A stretch of DNA of 64,000 bases, from positions 4,340,001 to 4,404,000 of the forward strand of contig CP019169.1 of NCBI GenBank assembly GCA_001953215.1, given 5' to 3'. A program made the position numbers and the translations under genes. The notes beneath the pieces are model-generated. The model was not told the DNA's origin, did not search any database, and worked only from the letters and a program-made list of their open reading frames with translations. Origin of the DNA: Betaproteobacteria bacterium GR16-43. Its GTDB lineage: Bacteria; Pseudomonadota; Gammaproteobacteria; Burkholderiales; Usitatibacteraceae. The stretch's first letter is position 1. Each line of letters begins with the position of its first letter. This document shows, piece after piece, positions 1 through 8,920 of the stretch.

Positions 1-1
1 G

Positions 2-658
2 TCGCATCGGGGACTCACGAGTTCGGTATCCCATGAATTGCGTACCCCGCTGGCGCGACTCAAGTTCAGCCACTCGCTCGCCCGCGACGAGGCCAGCCCC
101 GAAGGAAAGGATCGCTTCCTGGCGCTGATGGAGCGCGACATCTCGGAGCTCGACGAACTCACCACCGAGTTGCTGGACTACGCGCGCCTCGAGCGTGGCG
201 TGCCGGAAATCCGGGTACAGACCGTGCCCGCCGAGCCCTGGCTCGAAGACGTGATCGCCGACGCCCGCCAGACGGCGACGGCCACCCAGCACCATGCCAA
301 GATCGCCCCCTCCGTGGACCTGGAAACGGTCGAATGCGAGCCTCGCTACATGGCGCGAGCTGTCGTCAACCTGATCCGGAACGCACTCCATTACGCGCAC
401 TCGACCGTCAAGGTGTCGCTCGCCCGCGACGGAGCGCGGACGGTGATCCACGTGGACGACGACGGTGCCGGCATACCGGCCAAGGACCGGGAACGGGTCT
501 TCGAACCCTTTGCCCGCCTCGACCAGAGCCGGGACCGGGACTCCGGGGGATTCGGCCTCGGGCTGGCGATCGTGCGCCAGGTGGCCCGCTGGCATGGCGG
601 CGATGCGTCGATCTCCGACTCCCCTCTCGGGGGCACGAGAGTCACGATCGCCTGGTAG
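2..658 (+). CDS. Sensor histidine kinase, C-terminal part (gene begins before the window)
   Basis: This is the catalytic end of a membrane two-component sensor kinase; the sensing and membrane parts lie upstream of the window. The frame is open from base 2. The H-box SHELRTPLARL is visible with the phospho-accepting His codon at 32-34. It is followed by an N-box (NLIRNALHYAHS), a G1 box (DDDGAGIP), an F-box (FEPFARLD) and a G2 box (GFGLGLAIV), so DHp and HATPase domains are complete. The spacing and the ALHYAHS segment recall the RstB/PhoQ-like class, but the partner regulator is not visible. The gene ends at a TAG; the next gene starts 244 bases later and is probably separate. Confidence 0.93.
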   Translation, partial: SHRGLTSSVSHELRTPLARLKFSHSLARDEASPEGKDRFLALMERDISELDELTTELLDYARLERGVPEIRVQTVPAEPWLEDVIADARQTATATQHHAKIAPSVDLETVECEPRYMARAVVNLIRNALHYAHSTVKVSLARDGARTVIHVDDDGAGIPAKDRERVFEPFARLDQSRDRDSGGFGLGLAIVRQVARWHGGDASISDSPLGGTRVTIAW

Positions 659-769
659 GGCCCCTTTTGTTGCCGCCGGCCGCCCTGGCCGGAATCCCTT
701 CCGATTTGTTACCGCGCCACACGAACTGAAATCCCTTCCCATCCAGGGGTGAAAAGGGGCTTCTACTTG

Positions 770-797
770 TTGCGGAAACACTACATTCTGAAATAAT
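770..797 (+). promoter_or_regulatory. Candidate sigma-70 promoter of the TonB-dependent receptor gene
   Basis: A TTGCGG box (770-775), a 16-base spacer and AATAAT (792-797) lie about 105 bases before the receptor start. The surrounding sequence is AT-richer than its neighbours. The receptor has a clear ribosome site, GGGAG, about 7 bases before its ATG at 903. No Fur-like operator was recognised by eye. Confidence 0.4.
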
Positions 798-902
798 GTG
801 TTGGAGTTTTGACGTCCCTGTCGCTATCCTTCACGGCGCAGGAAACCGGCACAGACCGGGATCCGTCAGGCGACTCCACCCTTTTATCCATCGGGAGACT
901 TC

Positions 903-3620
903 ATGAAGCAACTCAAGAGGAAAACCCTCTCCGGCGCTCTTTTGCAGGCGCTGGGCGCGGGTGTGGCTCTGTCCGTCATTGCGACGGGCGCGGCCGCCCA
1001 ACAGACCCAAAAGGTCGAGAAGATCGAGGTAACCGGCTCCAACATCAAGCGCGTCGACGTCGAAACCGTCGCGCCGGTCGAGATCATCACGCGTGACCAG
1101 ATCGAGCGCTCCGGCGTCCCGACGGTTGCCGAAGTGATTCGCAACATCCCCTCGGCGATGGCGGGTTCCTTCAACGAGAGCTTCTCGAACAGCTTCGCGC
1201 CCGGCGCCTCCGGTGTCTCCCTGCGCGGCCTGGGCCAGAAAACCACCCTCGTCCTGATCAACGGTCGCCGCACCGCGGGCTACGGCTTTGCCCAGAACCT
1301 GCAGGACACGTTCGTCGACTTGAACTCGATCCCGACCTCCGCGGTCGAGCGCATCGAGATCCTGAAGGACGGCGCCTCCGCCATCTACGGTTCGGATGCC
1401 ATCGCCGGCGTCGTGAACGTCATCCTGCGCCGCGATTTCCGCGGTGCCGAGGTGAACGTCTCCGGCGGCTACAGCGAAGGCCAGTGGGACCAGCGCGCGA
1501 GCGGCACGTTCGGCTTCGGCGATCTCGCCAAGGACCGCTTCAACGTGTTCGGCGTGCTCGACTACTTCAAGCGCGACGAGCTGCTCCAGGCTGACACCAA
1601 GTACCTGCATACCCGCGACCTCCGCGGCTATGAAGGCGGCCGCAACTTCCAGTCGCTGACCGCCGGTGGCACGTGGCGCCAGCTGACCGCCGCCAACGCG
1701 CTCACCAACGTCAACCGCGCCATCACGGATTGCAAGTACAGCGTGATCGACGGTGCCGAAGGCGTCCGCCGCGGCCTGATCAGCGCCGTGTCCGGCAACG
1801 CCGGCTTCAGCCAGGCGGGCAACACCTTCTGCTCGCAGGACCAGAACATCGCCCTCTCCGCCCTCCCGGGCACCGAGCGGATCGGTTTCATGGGCCGCGG
1901 CACGAAGACGTTCTCCGACACCATGACCGGCTACGTCGACGTGGGCTACAGCCAGGTGAAGACGGACCAGACGTTCACGGACCCGTTCTTCCAGACCACG
2001 GCCCTGCTGCCCACCAGCGTCGGCCTGCGTCCGTTCGCGTTCAACATCAACTTCGCCCCGGGCGTGTCGGGCAACCCGTTCTCCTCGAACGCGCGCTACA
2101 CGGGCGCGTTCCAGGACCTCGGTTCGCGCAACCAGGAAATCACCTCGGATACGTTCCGCATCCTGGGTGGCCTCACGTACACCCTGGGCTCCTGGGACTT
2201 CGACAGCGCCGCCAGCTACTCGAAGAACGAGATCGACCAGAAGGGCACGAGCCGCATCTCGCTCAACGGCGTGGGCCAGGTGTTCGGCGTCCCGACCGGC
2301 CTGCAGCCGCCGATCCCGACGTCCACGGCGGCCGCGTACAACCTGGACCGCTTCACGACCAACAGCGAAGCCGTGCGCAACCAGCTCAAGCTCTCGCCGC
2401 TGCGTCACTCCGAGTCCGAGCTGAAGTTCATCGACACCAAGGGATCCACGGAACTCTGGCAGATGTCGGGCGGCCCGGCCGGTTTCTCGGTCGGAGCGGA
2501 GTTCCGCAGCGAAGACCTGAAGGACACCCCGGACAAATCGGCCACTTCGGGCGACATCCTGGGCCAGGGCATCACGGCCACCAACGGCTCGCGCGACAGC
2601 ACGGCGATCTTCGCCGAGATCTCGCTGCCGATCACGCGCCAGATCGAAGTCCAGATCGCCGGCCGTTATGACCACTACAGCGATTACGGCAACTCGACCA
2701 CGCCGAAAGTCGGTGTGAAGTACCGCCCGATCAACTCGCTGGTGCTTCGCGCCAACTGGGGCCGCGGTTTCCGTGCCCCGACGCTGGTGGAGATCTCGCC
2801 CTCCGTGGCGACGTTCTTCACGCAGATCGCCGACCCGAACTTCGGCGGCGCCGCGCGCAACGTGTCGGGCTCCTTCGCCGGCAACCCGAACCTCGAGCCG
2901 GAGAAGTCGACCAGCTTGACGGCGGGCTTCGTCTGGGAACCGATCCGCGACGCGAGCATCGGCGTGAACTACTACCAGATCGAGTGGAAGAACATCGTGG
3001 TGGGCAACTGCTGCCAGGCCATCGTGAACTCGGGTGACCCCACCCGCGTGATCCGTGACCCGGTGACGGGCGAGATCGTGACCGTGATCGGCAACTTCGA
3101 GAACCAGACGAAGACCGAAACCAACGGCATCGACTTCGACGCGCGCTATGCCTTCAACAGCGACATGGGCAAGTGGACCACGCGCATGAACTTCACCTAC
3201 ATCGACTCGTTCAAGGAAGACGACGTCGAGGTGGTGGGTTCGAACGCGGGCACCAACACCCTGCCGCGCACCAAGGGCGTGGTCGGCCTGGACTGGGACT
3301 ATCGCGCATTCTCGGCGACGGTCAACGTGAACTACACGCACGGCTACCACCAGACGGCGCTGGCCGCCTCGTACTACACGGCTCAGGACCCGCAGTTCCA
3401 GAACCGTACGTACAACGAGAAGGTCCGCCACCATCGCACCGTGGACCTCTTCGGTCGCTACAACATCAACAAGAACTTCCAGGTGTTCGTTTCGCTGCTC
3501 AACGCCGAGGACAAGATGCCTCCGTACGACCCCGGCTTCAGCACGACGAACCTGTACGACTTCAGCCTGTTCGATATCCGTGGCCGCCAGTACCGCCTCG
3601 GCTTGAAATACACGATGTAA
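903..3620 (+). CDS. TonB-dependent outer membrane receptor
   Basis: A 905-residue outer membrane receptor that would import a large or scarce substrate using energy passed from TonB. A signal peptide covers about residues 1-33, ending in ATGAAAQ. A TonB-box-like segment (EKIEVTGSNI) follows, then a plug domain containing IERSGVPTVAEVI, VSLRGLG and LKDGASAIYGSDAIAGVVNV. The remainder is a long beta-barrel rich in aromatic and Gly/Asn/Asp turns. The last strand ends in LGLKYTM rather than the usual terminal Phe or Trp. It resembles the oar/IroN-like receptors common in Xanthomonas-type and Caulobacter-type bacteria, whose substrates are mostly carbohydrates or peptides. It stands alone, with its own promoter and terminator and no neighbouring transport genes, so the substrate cannot be named. 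Confidence 0.93.
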   Translation: MKQLKRKTLSGALLQALGAGVALSVIATGAAAQQTQKVEKIEVTGSNIKRVDVETVAPVEIITRDQIERSGVPTVAEVIRNIPSAMAGSFNESFSNSFAPGASGVSLRGLGQKTTLVLINGRRTAGYGFAQNLQDTFVDLNSIPTSAVERIEILKDGASAIYGSDAIAGVVNVILRRDFRGAEVNVSGGYSEGQWDQRASGTFGFGDLAKDRFNVFGVLDYFKRDELLQADTKYLHTRDLRGYEGGRNFQSLTAGGTWRQLTAANALTNVNRAITDCKYSVIDGAEGVRRGLISAVSGNAGFSQAGNTFCSQDQNIALSALPGTERIGFMGRGTKTFSDTMTGYVDVGYSQVKTDQTFTDPFFQTTALLPTSVGLRPFAFNINFAPGVSGNPFSSNARYTGAFQDLGSRNQEITSDTFRILGGLTYTLGSWDFDSAASYSKNEIDQKGTSRISLNGVGQVFGVPTGLQPPIPTSTAAAYNLDRFTTNSEAVRNQLKLSPLRHSESELKFIDTKGSTELWQMSGGPAGFSVGAEFRSEDLKDTPDKSATSGDILGQGITATNGSRDSTAIFAEISLPITRQIEVQIAGRYDHYSDYGNSTTPKVGVKYRPINSLVLRANWGRGFRAPTLVEISPSVATFFTQIADPNFGGAARNVSGSFAGNPNLEPEKSTSLTAGFVWEPIRDASIGVNYYQIEWKNIVVGNCCQAIVNSGDPTRVIRDPVTGEIVTVIGNFENQTKTETNGIDFDARYAFNSDMGKWTTRMNFTYIDSFKEDDVEVVGSNAGTNTLPRTKGVVGLDWDYRAFSATVNVNYTHGYHQTALAASYYTAQDPQFQNRTYNEKVRHHRTVDLFGRYNINKNFQVFVSLLNAEDKMPPYDPGFSTTNLYDFSLFDIRGRQYRLGLKYTM

Positions 3621-3664
3621 GTCGTACCCGCCGCGGGGTTTCCCCGCGAACGGAGCCGTACCCG

Positions 3665-3697
3665 GAACCCGCAGGCTTGCCTGCGGGTTCTTTTTTT
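3665..3697 (+). terminator. Rho-independent terminator after the TonB-dependent receptor
   Basis: A perfect 10-base-pair stem (GAACCCGCAG with CTGCGGGTTC, 3665-3674 and 3681-3690) is followed directly by a run of seven T. It sits 45 bases after the receptor stop codon and isolates it from the next gene. Confidence 0.9.
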
Positions 3698-3744
3698 GCC
3701 GATCGAGAATGCTGCGGGGGCGCCGCGACCGATAAAATCACGGG

Positions 3745-4242
3745 ATGGCCCCTGGAACCATCCGAACGGCGCGCGAAACGGACCTGCCGGACATCGTCGC
3801 GATCTACAACGCCTCCATCCCGGGACGCCTGGCGACGGCCGATACCGAGCCCGTGACCGTGGCCCAGCGCGCCGACTGGTTCCGGTCCTTCGATCCGTCC
3901 AGCCGCCCCCTGTGGGTCCTGGAGGAAGGCGGGGAGGTCCGCGCCTGGCTCAGCCTCCGGTCCTTCTATGGCCGCCCGGCGTACCACCGGACCGTCGAGA
4001 TGGCCGTTTACGTGGCTTCGGAGTACCAGCGGCGGGGTTATGCCGGCCGGCTGCTGGCGCACGCCCTGGAGGCCGCTCCGGGCCTCGGGATCGCGACCCT
4101 CCTCGCCTTCGTCTTTGCCCACAACGGCCCCAGCGTGGATCTGTTCATGCGCCATGGGTTCGCAGGCTGGGGAAGGCTGCCGCGCGTCGCCGAGCTGGAC
4201 GGAGTCGAGCGCGATCTCCTCATCCTCGGGAGGCGCCTCTGA
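3745..4242 (+). CDS. GNAT-family N-acetyltransferase, phosphinothricin acetyltransferase-like
   Basis: A 165-residue cytoplasmic enzyme expected to move an acetyl group from acetyl-CoA to a small amine such as an amino acid. The N-terminus ([20 protein letters not shown]) is typical of the PAT/MnaT branch. The acetyl-CoA loop is QRRGYAG at residues 95-101, and AHNGPS near 126 with [10 protein letters not shown] near 134 are the usual C-terminal motifs of that branch. A weak AT-rich box (GATAAAAT) lies just before the start. Its TGA overlaps the CTG start of thyA, so the two are probably translationally coupled. The substrate is not determined; resistance to phosphinothricin should not be assumed. 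Confidence 0.85.
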   Translation: MAPGTIRTARETDLPDIVAIYNASIPGRLATADTEPVTVAQRADWFRSFDPSSRPLWVLEEGGEVRAWLSLRSFYGRPAYHRTVEMAVYVASEYQRRGYAGRLLAHALEAAPGLGIATLLAFVFAHNGPSVDLFMRHGFAGWGRLPRVAELDGVERDLLILGRRL

Positions 4243-5033
4243 AGGCGTACCTGGACCTCCTGGCCCACGTCCTGGAAAACGGGGCCCTGAAGACGGACCG
4301 CACCGGCACCGGAACGCGTTCCGTCTTCGGATACCAGATGCGCTTCGACCTGGCCGAACGCTTCCCGCTCCTCACGACCAAGAAAGTCCATACCAAGAGC
4401 ATCGTCCACGAATTGCTCTGGTTCCTGCAGGGCAGCACCAATGTCGGGTACCTGCGCGAACACGGCGTGACGATCTGGGACGAATGGGCGGACGCCAAAG
4501 GCGAGCTGGGCCCGGTTTACGGCCACCAGTGGCGCTCCTGGCCGACGCCCTCGGGCGGGCACGTCGACCAGATCGCGCAGGTCCTGGCGCAACTTCGCGC
4601 CAACCCCGATTCACGCCGGCTCGTCGTGTCGGCCTGGAACGTGGCGGACATCCCGCGAATGGCGCTCGCTCCGTGCCATGCCCTGTTCCAGTTCTACGTG
4701 GCCGAGGGGCGCCTCTCCTGCCAGCTCTACCAGCGCAGCGCGGACATTTTCCTCGGCGTCCCCTTCAACATGGCTTCGTATGCCCTGCTCACGTTGATGG
4801 TCGCGCAGGTCACGGGGCTGAAGCCGGGCGACTTCGTCCACACGCTGGGCGATGCCCACCTCTACCTGAACCACGTCGAGCAGGCGAAGCTCCAGTTGTC
4901 GCGCGCGCCGCGGCCGCTGCCGGTGATGCGCCTCAACCCGGAGGTGAAAGACCTCTTCGCATTCCGCTACGAGGACTTCACGCTGGAAGGATACGACCCG
5001 CACGCGGCCATCAAGGCGCCCATCGCCGTATGA
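4239..5033 (+). CDS. thyA: Thymidylate synthase, with a CTG start codon
   Basis: Converts dUMP to dTMP using methylene-tetrahydrofolate. The best start is CTG at 4239, which overlaps the preceding TGA as CTGA and lies 5 bases after GGGAGG. Read from there the protein is 264 residues, the length of the E. coli enzyme, and begins MKAYLDLL, matching MKQYLELM. With this numbering the catalytic Cys falls at 146, and the phosphate-binding Arg at 21, 126, 127 and 166, Asp169, Asn177, His207 and Tyr209 fall at the E. coli positions. No ATG or GTG occurs near the expected start. folA follows 7 bases downstream, so one transcript makes both parts of the thymidylate cycle. Confidence 0.96.
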   Translation: MKAYLDLLAHVLENGALKTDRTGTGTRSVFGYQMRFDLAERFPLLTTKKVHTKSIVHELLWFLQGSTNVGYLREHGVTIWDEWADAKGELGPVYGHQWRSWPTPSGGHVDQIAQVLAQLRANPDSRRLVVSAWNVADIPRMALAPCHALFQFYVAEGRLSCQLYQRSADIFLGVPFNMASYALLTLMVAQVTGLKPGDFVHTLGDAHLYLNHVEQAKLQLSRAPRPLPVMRLNPEVKDLFAFRYEDFTLEGYDPHAAIKAPIAV

Positions 5034-5040
5034 GGCTCGC

Positions 5041-5532
5041 ATGATCCGTTCTTTCGTCGTCGCGGTCGCCCGCAACGGGGTCATCGGACACACCAACGGG
5101 ATGCCCTGGCACCTGCCCTCGGACCTCGCGTTCTTCAAGCGGCTGACGATGGGCCATCCGATCATCATGGGTCGCAAGACCCACAAGTCGATCGGCAAGC
5201 CCCTGCCCGGCCGCGCGAACATCGTGGTCACGCGCGATCCCGCGTTCCGGGCACCGGGTTGCGTGGTGGTCGATTCGCTGGAGGCCGCCTATCGCGCGGC
5301 CGGAGACGTGGACGAAGCGTTCGTGATCGGCGGCGCGCAGGTCTACGAAGCTGCGATGCCGACCATCGATCGCATCTACCTCACGGAAGTGGAAGCCGAA
5401 ATCGAGGGTGACACCTGGTTCCCGTCCTTCGATCGCAGCCAGTGGACCGAGCTGGAACTGGCGCGGCAGGGCATCGACGCCCGGCACGCGATCCCCACCC
5501 GCACCGTGCGGCTGGACCGCAAGCGAACCTAG
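5041..5532 (+). CDS. folA: Dihydrofolate reductase
   Basis: Regenerates tetrahydrofolate from the dihydrofolate produced by ThyA, using NADPH. The protein has 163 residues, close to the usual 159-165. The N-terminal NGVIGHTNGMPWHLPSDL carries the catalytic Asp at 28. GRKTHKSIG and NIVVTR bind NADPH, and VIGGAQVY forms the glycine-rich loop. It lies 7 bases after thyA, the usual pairing. Its TAG overlaps the TAG of the convergent lipoprotein gene within a CTAG (5529-5532). Confidence 0.97.
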   Translation: MIRSFVVAVARNGVIGHTNGMPWHLPSDLAFFKRLTMGHPIIMGRKTHKSIGKPLPGRANIVVTRDPAFRAPGCVVVDSLEAAYRAAGDVDEAFVIGGAQVYEAAMPTIDRIYLTEVEAEIEGDTWFPSFDRSQWTELELARQGIDARHAIPTRTVRLDRKRT

Positions 5533-6014
5533 CGGTTCAACCCGCCGTCGCGGCTCGATTCGATGCGCGCGATGACCTTGTTCGCGACCACGCCCCGGTC
5601 GTCGACCATCACCGAGAAGATCGCGAGATAGCCCCACGTGTCGCGGAACCGGTAGTCCCAGGCGTACTGCTTCAGGTTCTCGAAGCGCACGACGCGGTAC
5701 GGCGGCCCGATCATGCGCCGCACCTGGTCCCCGGTGGTGACGCCCGACTGGATGAGGGAGAAGTTGCCGTCGGTCAGGACCTGGTCGACGCGCTGCACCG
5801 TGCCGCCCTTCAGGAAGACCATGTAGGTCTCCGTGCCGAGCGGTCCCCTGGGATAGACCAGCTGGCGCGTGCCGTCGGGATTGTCGTATTCGGCCGCCGG
5901 CGTGCCGAGCGCACTTCGCGCCTGCGCTTCGGGAGAGCCCGGCGGAAGTGTCGACATGGGCGTACAGGCCGAAGCCAGCAACGCGGCAGCGATCACGATT
6001 GGCAAGCGCATCAT
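5529..6014 (-). CDS. Small outer membrane lipoprotein, BamE/SmpA-like fold
   Basis: A 161-residue putative lipoprotein. The signal peptide ends in a lipobox LASAC with the modified Cys at 17. Two similar modules follow: one around ARSALGTPAAEYDNPDGTRQ and one around GDQVRRMIGPPYRVVRF with YAWDYRF. This arrangement (turn, then G-P/A-P, then an aromatic strand) is seen in SmpA/OmlA-type lipoproteins, where it helps assembly of outer membrane proteins. The repeat of the module within one chain is unusual for BamE itself, so it is better called BamE-like. Start is ATG; an ATG one codon later is equally possible. Confidence 0.72.
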   Translation of the reverse strand: MMRLPIVIAAALLASACTPMSTLPPGSPEAQARSALGTPAAEYDNPDGTRQLVYPRGPLGTETYMVFLKGGTVQRVDQVLTDGNFSLIQSGVTTGDQVRRMIGPPYRVVRFENLKQYAWDYRFRDTWGYLAIFSVMVDDRGVVANKVIARIESSRDGGLNR

Positions 6015-6073
6015 GGGGAAGCCTCCTGGGTGACTAACACCTGGGACCCCACGATCATCCCACCGTTCGAGCG

Positions 6074-6109
6074 CTGAAAATGAAACGGGCCTGCTTGAAA
6101 GCAGGCCCG
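6074..6109 (-). terminator. Rho-independent terminator after tRNA-Lys
   Basis: On the minus strand an inverted repeat (CGGGCCTGCTT with AAGCAGGCCCG, 6086-6109) follows the tRNA 3' end by seven bases and is followed by TTTCATTTT. The innermost pairs probably open into a small loop. Confidence 0.8.
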
Positions 6110-6116
6110 CGGGTGC

Positions 6117-6192
6117 TGGTAGGGCGTACTGGATTCGAACCAGTGACCAACGGATTAAAAGTCCGCTGCTCTACCAGCTGAGCTAACGCCCC
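6117..6192 (-). tRNA. tRNA-Lys, anticodon TTT
   Basis: A 76-base gene including an encoded 3' CCA. The acceptor stem is GGGGCGT with ACGCCCT, so the first pair is a G-U wobble. The anticodon loop CTTTTAA reads AAA/AAG, and the T-arm is the canonical GGTTCGAATCC. Placement at the end of the tol-pal-cpoB-queC region is the same as in many proteobacteria, where a tRNA-Lys follows queC. Confidence 0.97.
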
Positions 6193-6204
6193 GAACAAAC
6201 CGAA

Positions 6205-6234
6205 ATTATAGCTTTTCCGACGAGGATGGGTCAA
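6205..6234 (-). promoter_or_regulatory. Sigma-70 promoter of tRNA-Lys
   Basis: On the minus strand TTGACC (6229-6234), an 18-base spacer and a perfect TATAAT (6205-6210) sit just upstream of the tRNA. Transcription would start a few bases before its first base at 6192. The tRNA can therefore be made independently of the long upstream operon. Confidence 0.75.
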
Positions 6235-6248
6235 TTCGGATACCCGCC

Positions 6249-7370
6249 TCAACCCTCCCGGAGCATGCGGTTGTATTGCCATTTCATCGTGCAGGCGGCG
6301 CCCGCGACGATGGCCGCGAATGCGAGGATCGAGCCGAGGGCCAGCGTCGAGAATCCCGTGAGGCCCTGGCCGATGGTGCATCCAAGGGCCATCACGCCTC
6401 CGAAGCCCATGAGGATTCCGCCAATGACGTGGTTTGCGGTGTCCTCCGCGTTCACGAACCCTTCCCATCGAAACGTCCGGGACCAGAGCGCGTATGCGAA
6501 CGATCCGCAGATGATGCCCAGCGTCGCCGCGATCCCGAAGGTCACCGTGAGCGACTTGTCGCTCCAGAGCATCAGGAGCTCGAGCGTGTAGCCCACCGGG
6601 GCCGTGAACGAAAGCGATTCGATCGTGCGGCTGTTGGTCCCGAAGAAGGTGTCTTCGAGCGTTTCGGGATTTTCCGCGAAGCCGATATGGCCGGTGACGT
6701 ACCAGCCTCCCACGATCACGAGGCCGATGGCGATGCCACCCAGCCAGTGGTCGAAGCTCTCCCGGAATTCCCGGTCCTTCGCGACGAAAACAAGGAGGGC
6801 CGCCGCCACCACGCACGCCAACACCACTTGCGTTGCACGCGCCGGTGCACCCGTTGCCGTACTGAGCAGCGTGGGCAAGTCCTGGCCGCGGACGTTGAAC
6901 GCTCCGAAGTTGGTCGCGACCGGATCGATCCAGGACGTGCGCCAGACCGCGAACAGCCCCTTCAACGTCATGTAGGCGGCGATCCCGAGGAACACGAACA
7001 CGATGACGGACTTCAGGTTTCCGCCCCCGACGCGCACCAGTGTCTTGCTGCCGCATCCCGAACCGAGCGTCATCCCGACCCCGAAGAGGAACCCGCCGAG
7101 GATGTACGACAGCCAGGTGACGTTGGGGCGCGTGTAGATCGACTTCGTGAGGTCGATCTGGCCCATCGCGTCGAGCAGGTTGGTCCCCAGGATGGCGACG
7201 GCAATGGCCAGCAGCCACATGCGCATGCGGCCCCAATGGCCCATGTTCACGATGTCCGAGACCGCGCCCATGGTGCAGAAGTTGGTCCGGTTCGCGACCG
7301 CCCCGAAGACGAATGCGAGCAGGAAGCCGCCGGCGGCGACGATCCACGGCAGGTTGCTGGCGGCGCCCAA
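6249..7370 (-). CDS. YeeE/YedE-family sulfur compound transporter
   Basis: An inner membrane protein of about 373 residues with many hydrophobic helices, of the YeeE (TsuA) family that brings thiosulfate or related sulfur species into the cell. The conserved cysteines of the pore are visible in FCTMGAVSD, GMTLGSGCGSKTL and MALGCTIGQGLTG. A TTG at 7370 is preferred as start because it comes 4 bases after the queC stop; the frame stays open into queC but that part is not transporter-like. Known TsuA proteins often work with a TusA-like TsuB, and none is encoded here. Sulfur for thiolated tRNA (see mnmA) or cysteine synthesis are possible uses. It occupies a place beside queC that is not usual for this family. 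Confidence 0.85.
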   Translation of the reverse strand: MGAASNLPWIVAAGGFLLAFVFGAVANRTNFCTMGAVSDIVNMGHWGRMRMWLLAIAVAILGTNLLDAMGQIDLTKSIYTRPNVTWLSYILGGFLFGVGMTLGSGCGSKTLVRVGGGNLKSVIVFVFLGIAAYMTLKGLFAVWRTSWIDPVATNFGAFNVRGQDLPTLLSTATGAPARATQVVLACVVAAALLVFVAKDREFRESFDHWLGGIAIGLVIVGGWYVTGHIGFAENPETLEDTFFGTNSRTIESLSFTAPVGYTLELLMLWSDKSLTVTFGIAATLGIICGSFAYALWSRTFRWEGFVNAEDTANHVIGGILMGFGGVMALGCTIGQGLTGFSTLALGSILAFAAIVAGAACTMKWQYNRMLREG

Positions 7371-7374
7371 AGCT

Positions 7375-8058
7375 CTAGGTGACTCCGGGTTGGTAGCGGG
7401 TAGGATCCGGCAAGCCCGCCGTGAGGAAACCCTCGCGCCGGAAGCGGCAGGCATCGCATTGCGCGCACGCGCGTCCTGCCGCGTCCGCGTTGTAGCACGA
7501 AACGGTGAGCGAGAAGTCGACGCCCAGCGCGTGGCCCCTGGCGACGATCTGCGCCTTGCTCATGTGCACGATGGGCGCCCGCACCTGGATCGGCGCGCCC
7601 TCCACCGCACGCTTCGTGGCGAGGTTCGCCATCGACTCGAAAGCCGCGAGGTATTCGGGCCGGCAATCGGGATAGCCCGAGTAGTCGACGGCATTGGCGC
7701 CGGTGAAGACGGCGTCGGAGCCGGTGACCTCGGCGTGCGCCAGCGCGAGCGAAAGGAAGATGGTGTTGCGCGCGGGAACGTAGGTGACCGGAATGCCCGC
7801 TCCCGACGGCGTGCGCGGCACGTCGATCGACGCATCCGTCAGCGCCGAGCCCCCGAAGATGCCGAGATCGACATGCGCCACGCGATGCTCGACCGCACCG
7901 AGCGCCCGTGCGACCTGGGTCGCCGCGTGCAGCTCCGCCTTGTGGCGCTGTCCGTAGTCCACCGAGAGCGCGTTGCAGCGCCAGCCCTCGGATTGCGCGA
8001 TGGCCAGCACCGTGGCGGAATCAAGCCCGCCCGAGACGAGGACGACCGCGGATTTCAC
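7375..8058 (-). CDS. queC: 7-cyano-7-deazaguanine synthase
   Basis: Makes preQ0 from 7-carboxy-7-deazaguanine, ATP and ammonia in queuosine synthesis. From the GTG at 8058 the protein has 227 residues, close to the usual 230. The PP-loop SGGLDS is at residues 9-14. [18 protein letters not shown] and [17 protein letters not shown] are family hallmarks, and a zinc-binding cysteine set ends the chain (SCYN, then CAQCDAC). The GTG lies 7 bases after the cpoB stop. The frame remains open further upstream but that segment overlaps cpoB. queE, usually its neighbour in this locus, is absent. Confidence 0.94.
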   Translation of the reverse strand: MKSAVVLVSGGLDSATVLAIAQSEGWRCNALSVDYGQRHKAELHAATQVARALGAVEHRVAHVDLGIFGGSALTDASIDVPRTPSGAGIPVTYVPARNTIFLSLALAHAEVTGSDAVFTGANAVDYSGYPDCRPEYLAAFESMANLATKRAVEGAPIQVRAPIVHMSKAQIVARGHALGVDFSLTVSCYNADAAGRACAQCDACRFRREGFLTAGLPDPTRYQPGVT

Positions 8059-8065
8059 GTCGGGA

Positions 8066-8920
8066 CTAACGGCGCAGCGAAGCCAGGCGCGTGCGGGCCT
8101 TGCCCGCGGCCTCGGAGCCCGGATAGCGGGCGATGATGTCCTCGAGCGTGTTGCGGGCACTCCCGTTGTCGCCCTGCTCGGCTTGCATCGCCGCGATCGC
8201 GAGCAATGCGTCCGGAGCCTTAGGAGACTGCGGATGCCGCGCCAGCAAGCCCTCCTGCGTGGCGAGCGCGTTGCGGTAGTCCTTCAGGTTCGCGTAGCCG
8301 ATGCCGATCCAGTACTCGGCATTCGGAACCAGCGGGCTCTGCGGGTAATCCTTGGTGAAGGCGCGAAACGCTTCGATCGCCGAGGAGAAGTCGTTGCGGC
8401 GGAACAGGTTCGATGCGGCGTCGTACGCCTTGATCTCGCGGGACTGGTCGTCCTTCGTGGGCGCGGTCGGCGGACGCGACGGGGGTGCGGCCGAGGCGCT
8501 GGCGACCGTGGGCGGCGGAGCGGCGGAACCGCCTGCCGAACCGGCGCCGGCTGCTGGACCGCCCTCGAGGCGCGCGAGGCGCGAATCGAGGTCGACATAG
8601 AAGTCGCGCTGCTTCTTCTGCAGCTGGTCGTTCTGGTTCGACAGCACCTCGATGCTGCCCCGCAGCTTGGCGATCTCGGCGTTGAGGGCATCGATCTGGC
8701 GCAGCAGCTCGACCACGCCGATGTTGCGGATCTGCTCCTCGAGGCGCGCGATGCGCGCCTCGTTGTCGCGTCCCTGCTGCGCGAGCTCCTGCTTGATCTG
8801 CTCGATGCGGCGGCGGGCCTCCTCGTCGTCGAAGAGGCCGGCCTTCGCGGGGATCGACGCCGCCGCCAGCGCCAGCAGGGCGATGGCAGCGGCTGTCCGT
8901 GCAGCGACCGGCTTACTCAC
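8066..8920 (-). CDS. cpoB: Cell division coordinator CpoB (YbgF), Tol-associated periplasmic protein
   Basis: A periplasmic protein of 284 residues that links Tol-Pal function to septal peptidoglycan synthesis by PBP1B. The start is taken as GTG at 8920, which overlaps the pal stop by 8 bases; the upstream open frame only duplicates pal sequence. A signal peptide ends near SIPAKAG. A coiled-coil segment follows ([17 protein letters not shown] to about residue 100), giving trimerisation, then a Pro/Ala/Ser-rich linker. The C-terminal 120 residues contain TPR repeats ([37 protein letters not shown]). It is the last gene of the tol-pal part of the operon. Confidence 0.94.
   Translation of the reverse strand: MSKPVAARTAAAIALLALAAASIPAKAGLFDDEEARRRIEQIKQELAQQGRDNEARIARLEEQIRNIGVVELLRQIDALNAEIAKLRGSIEVLSNQNDQLQKKQRDFYVDLDSRLARLEGGPAAGAGSAGGSAAPPPTVASASAAPPSRPPTAPTKDDQSREIKAYDAASNLFRRNDFSSAIEAFRAFTKDYPQSPLVPNAEYWIGIGYANLKDYRNALATQEGLLARHPQSPKAPDALLAIAAMQAEQGDNGSARNTLEDIIARYPGSEAAGKARTRLASLRR

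Noticed and set aside
831-3434. An 867-codon open frame on the minus strand opposite the TonB-dependent receptor
   Set aside because: It mirrors the receptor codon by codon; its product is rich in Arg, Val, Asp and His without any domain, as expected from the complementary strand of a high-GC gene. The receptor has signal peptide, plug and barrel.
3696-4238. In-frame extension of thyA into the acetyltransferase gene
   Set aside because: The extra 181 codons are not thymidylate synthase and overlap a real gene in another frame. CTG at 4239 gives the correct length.
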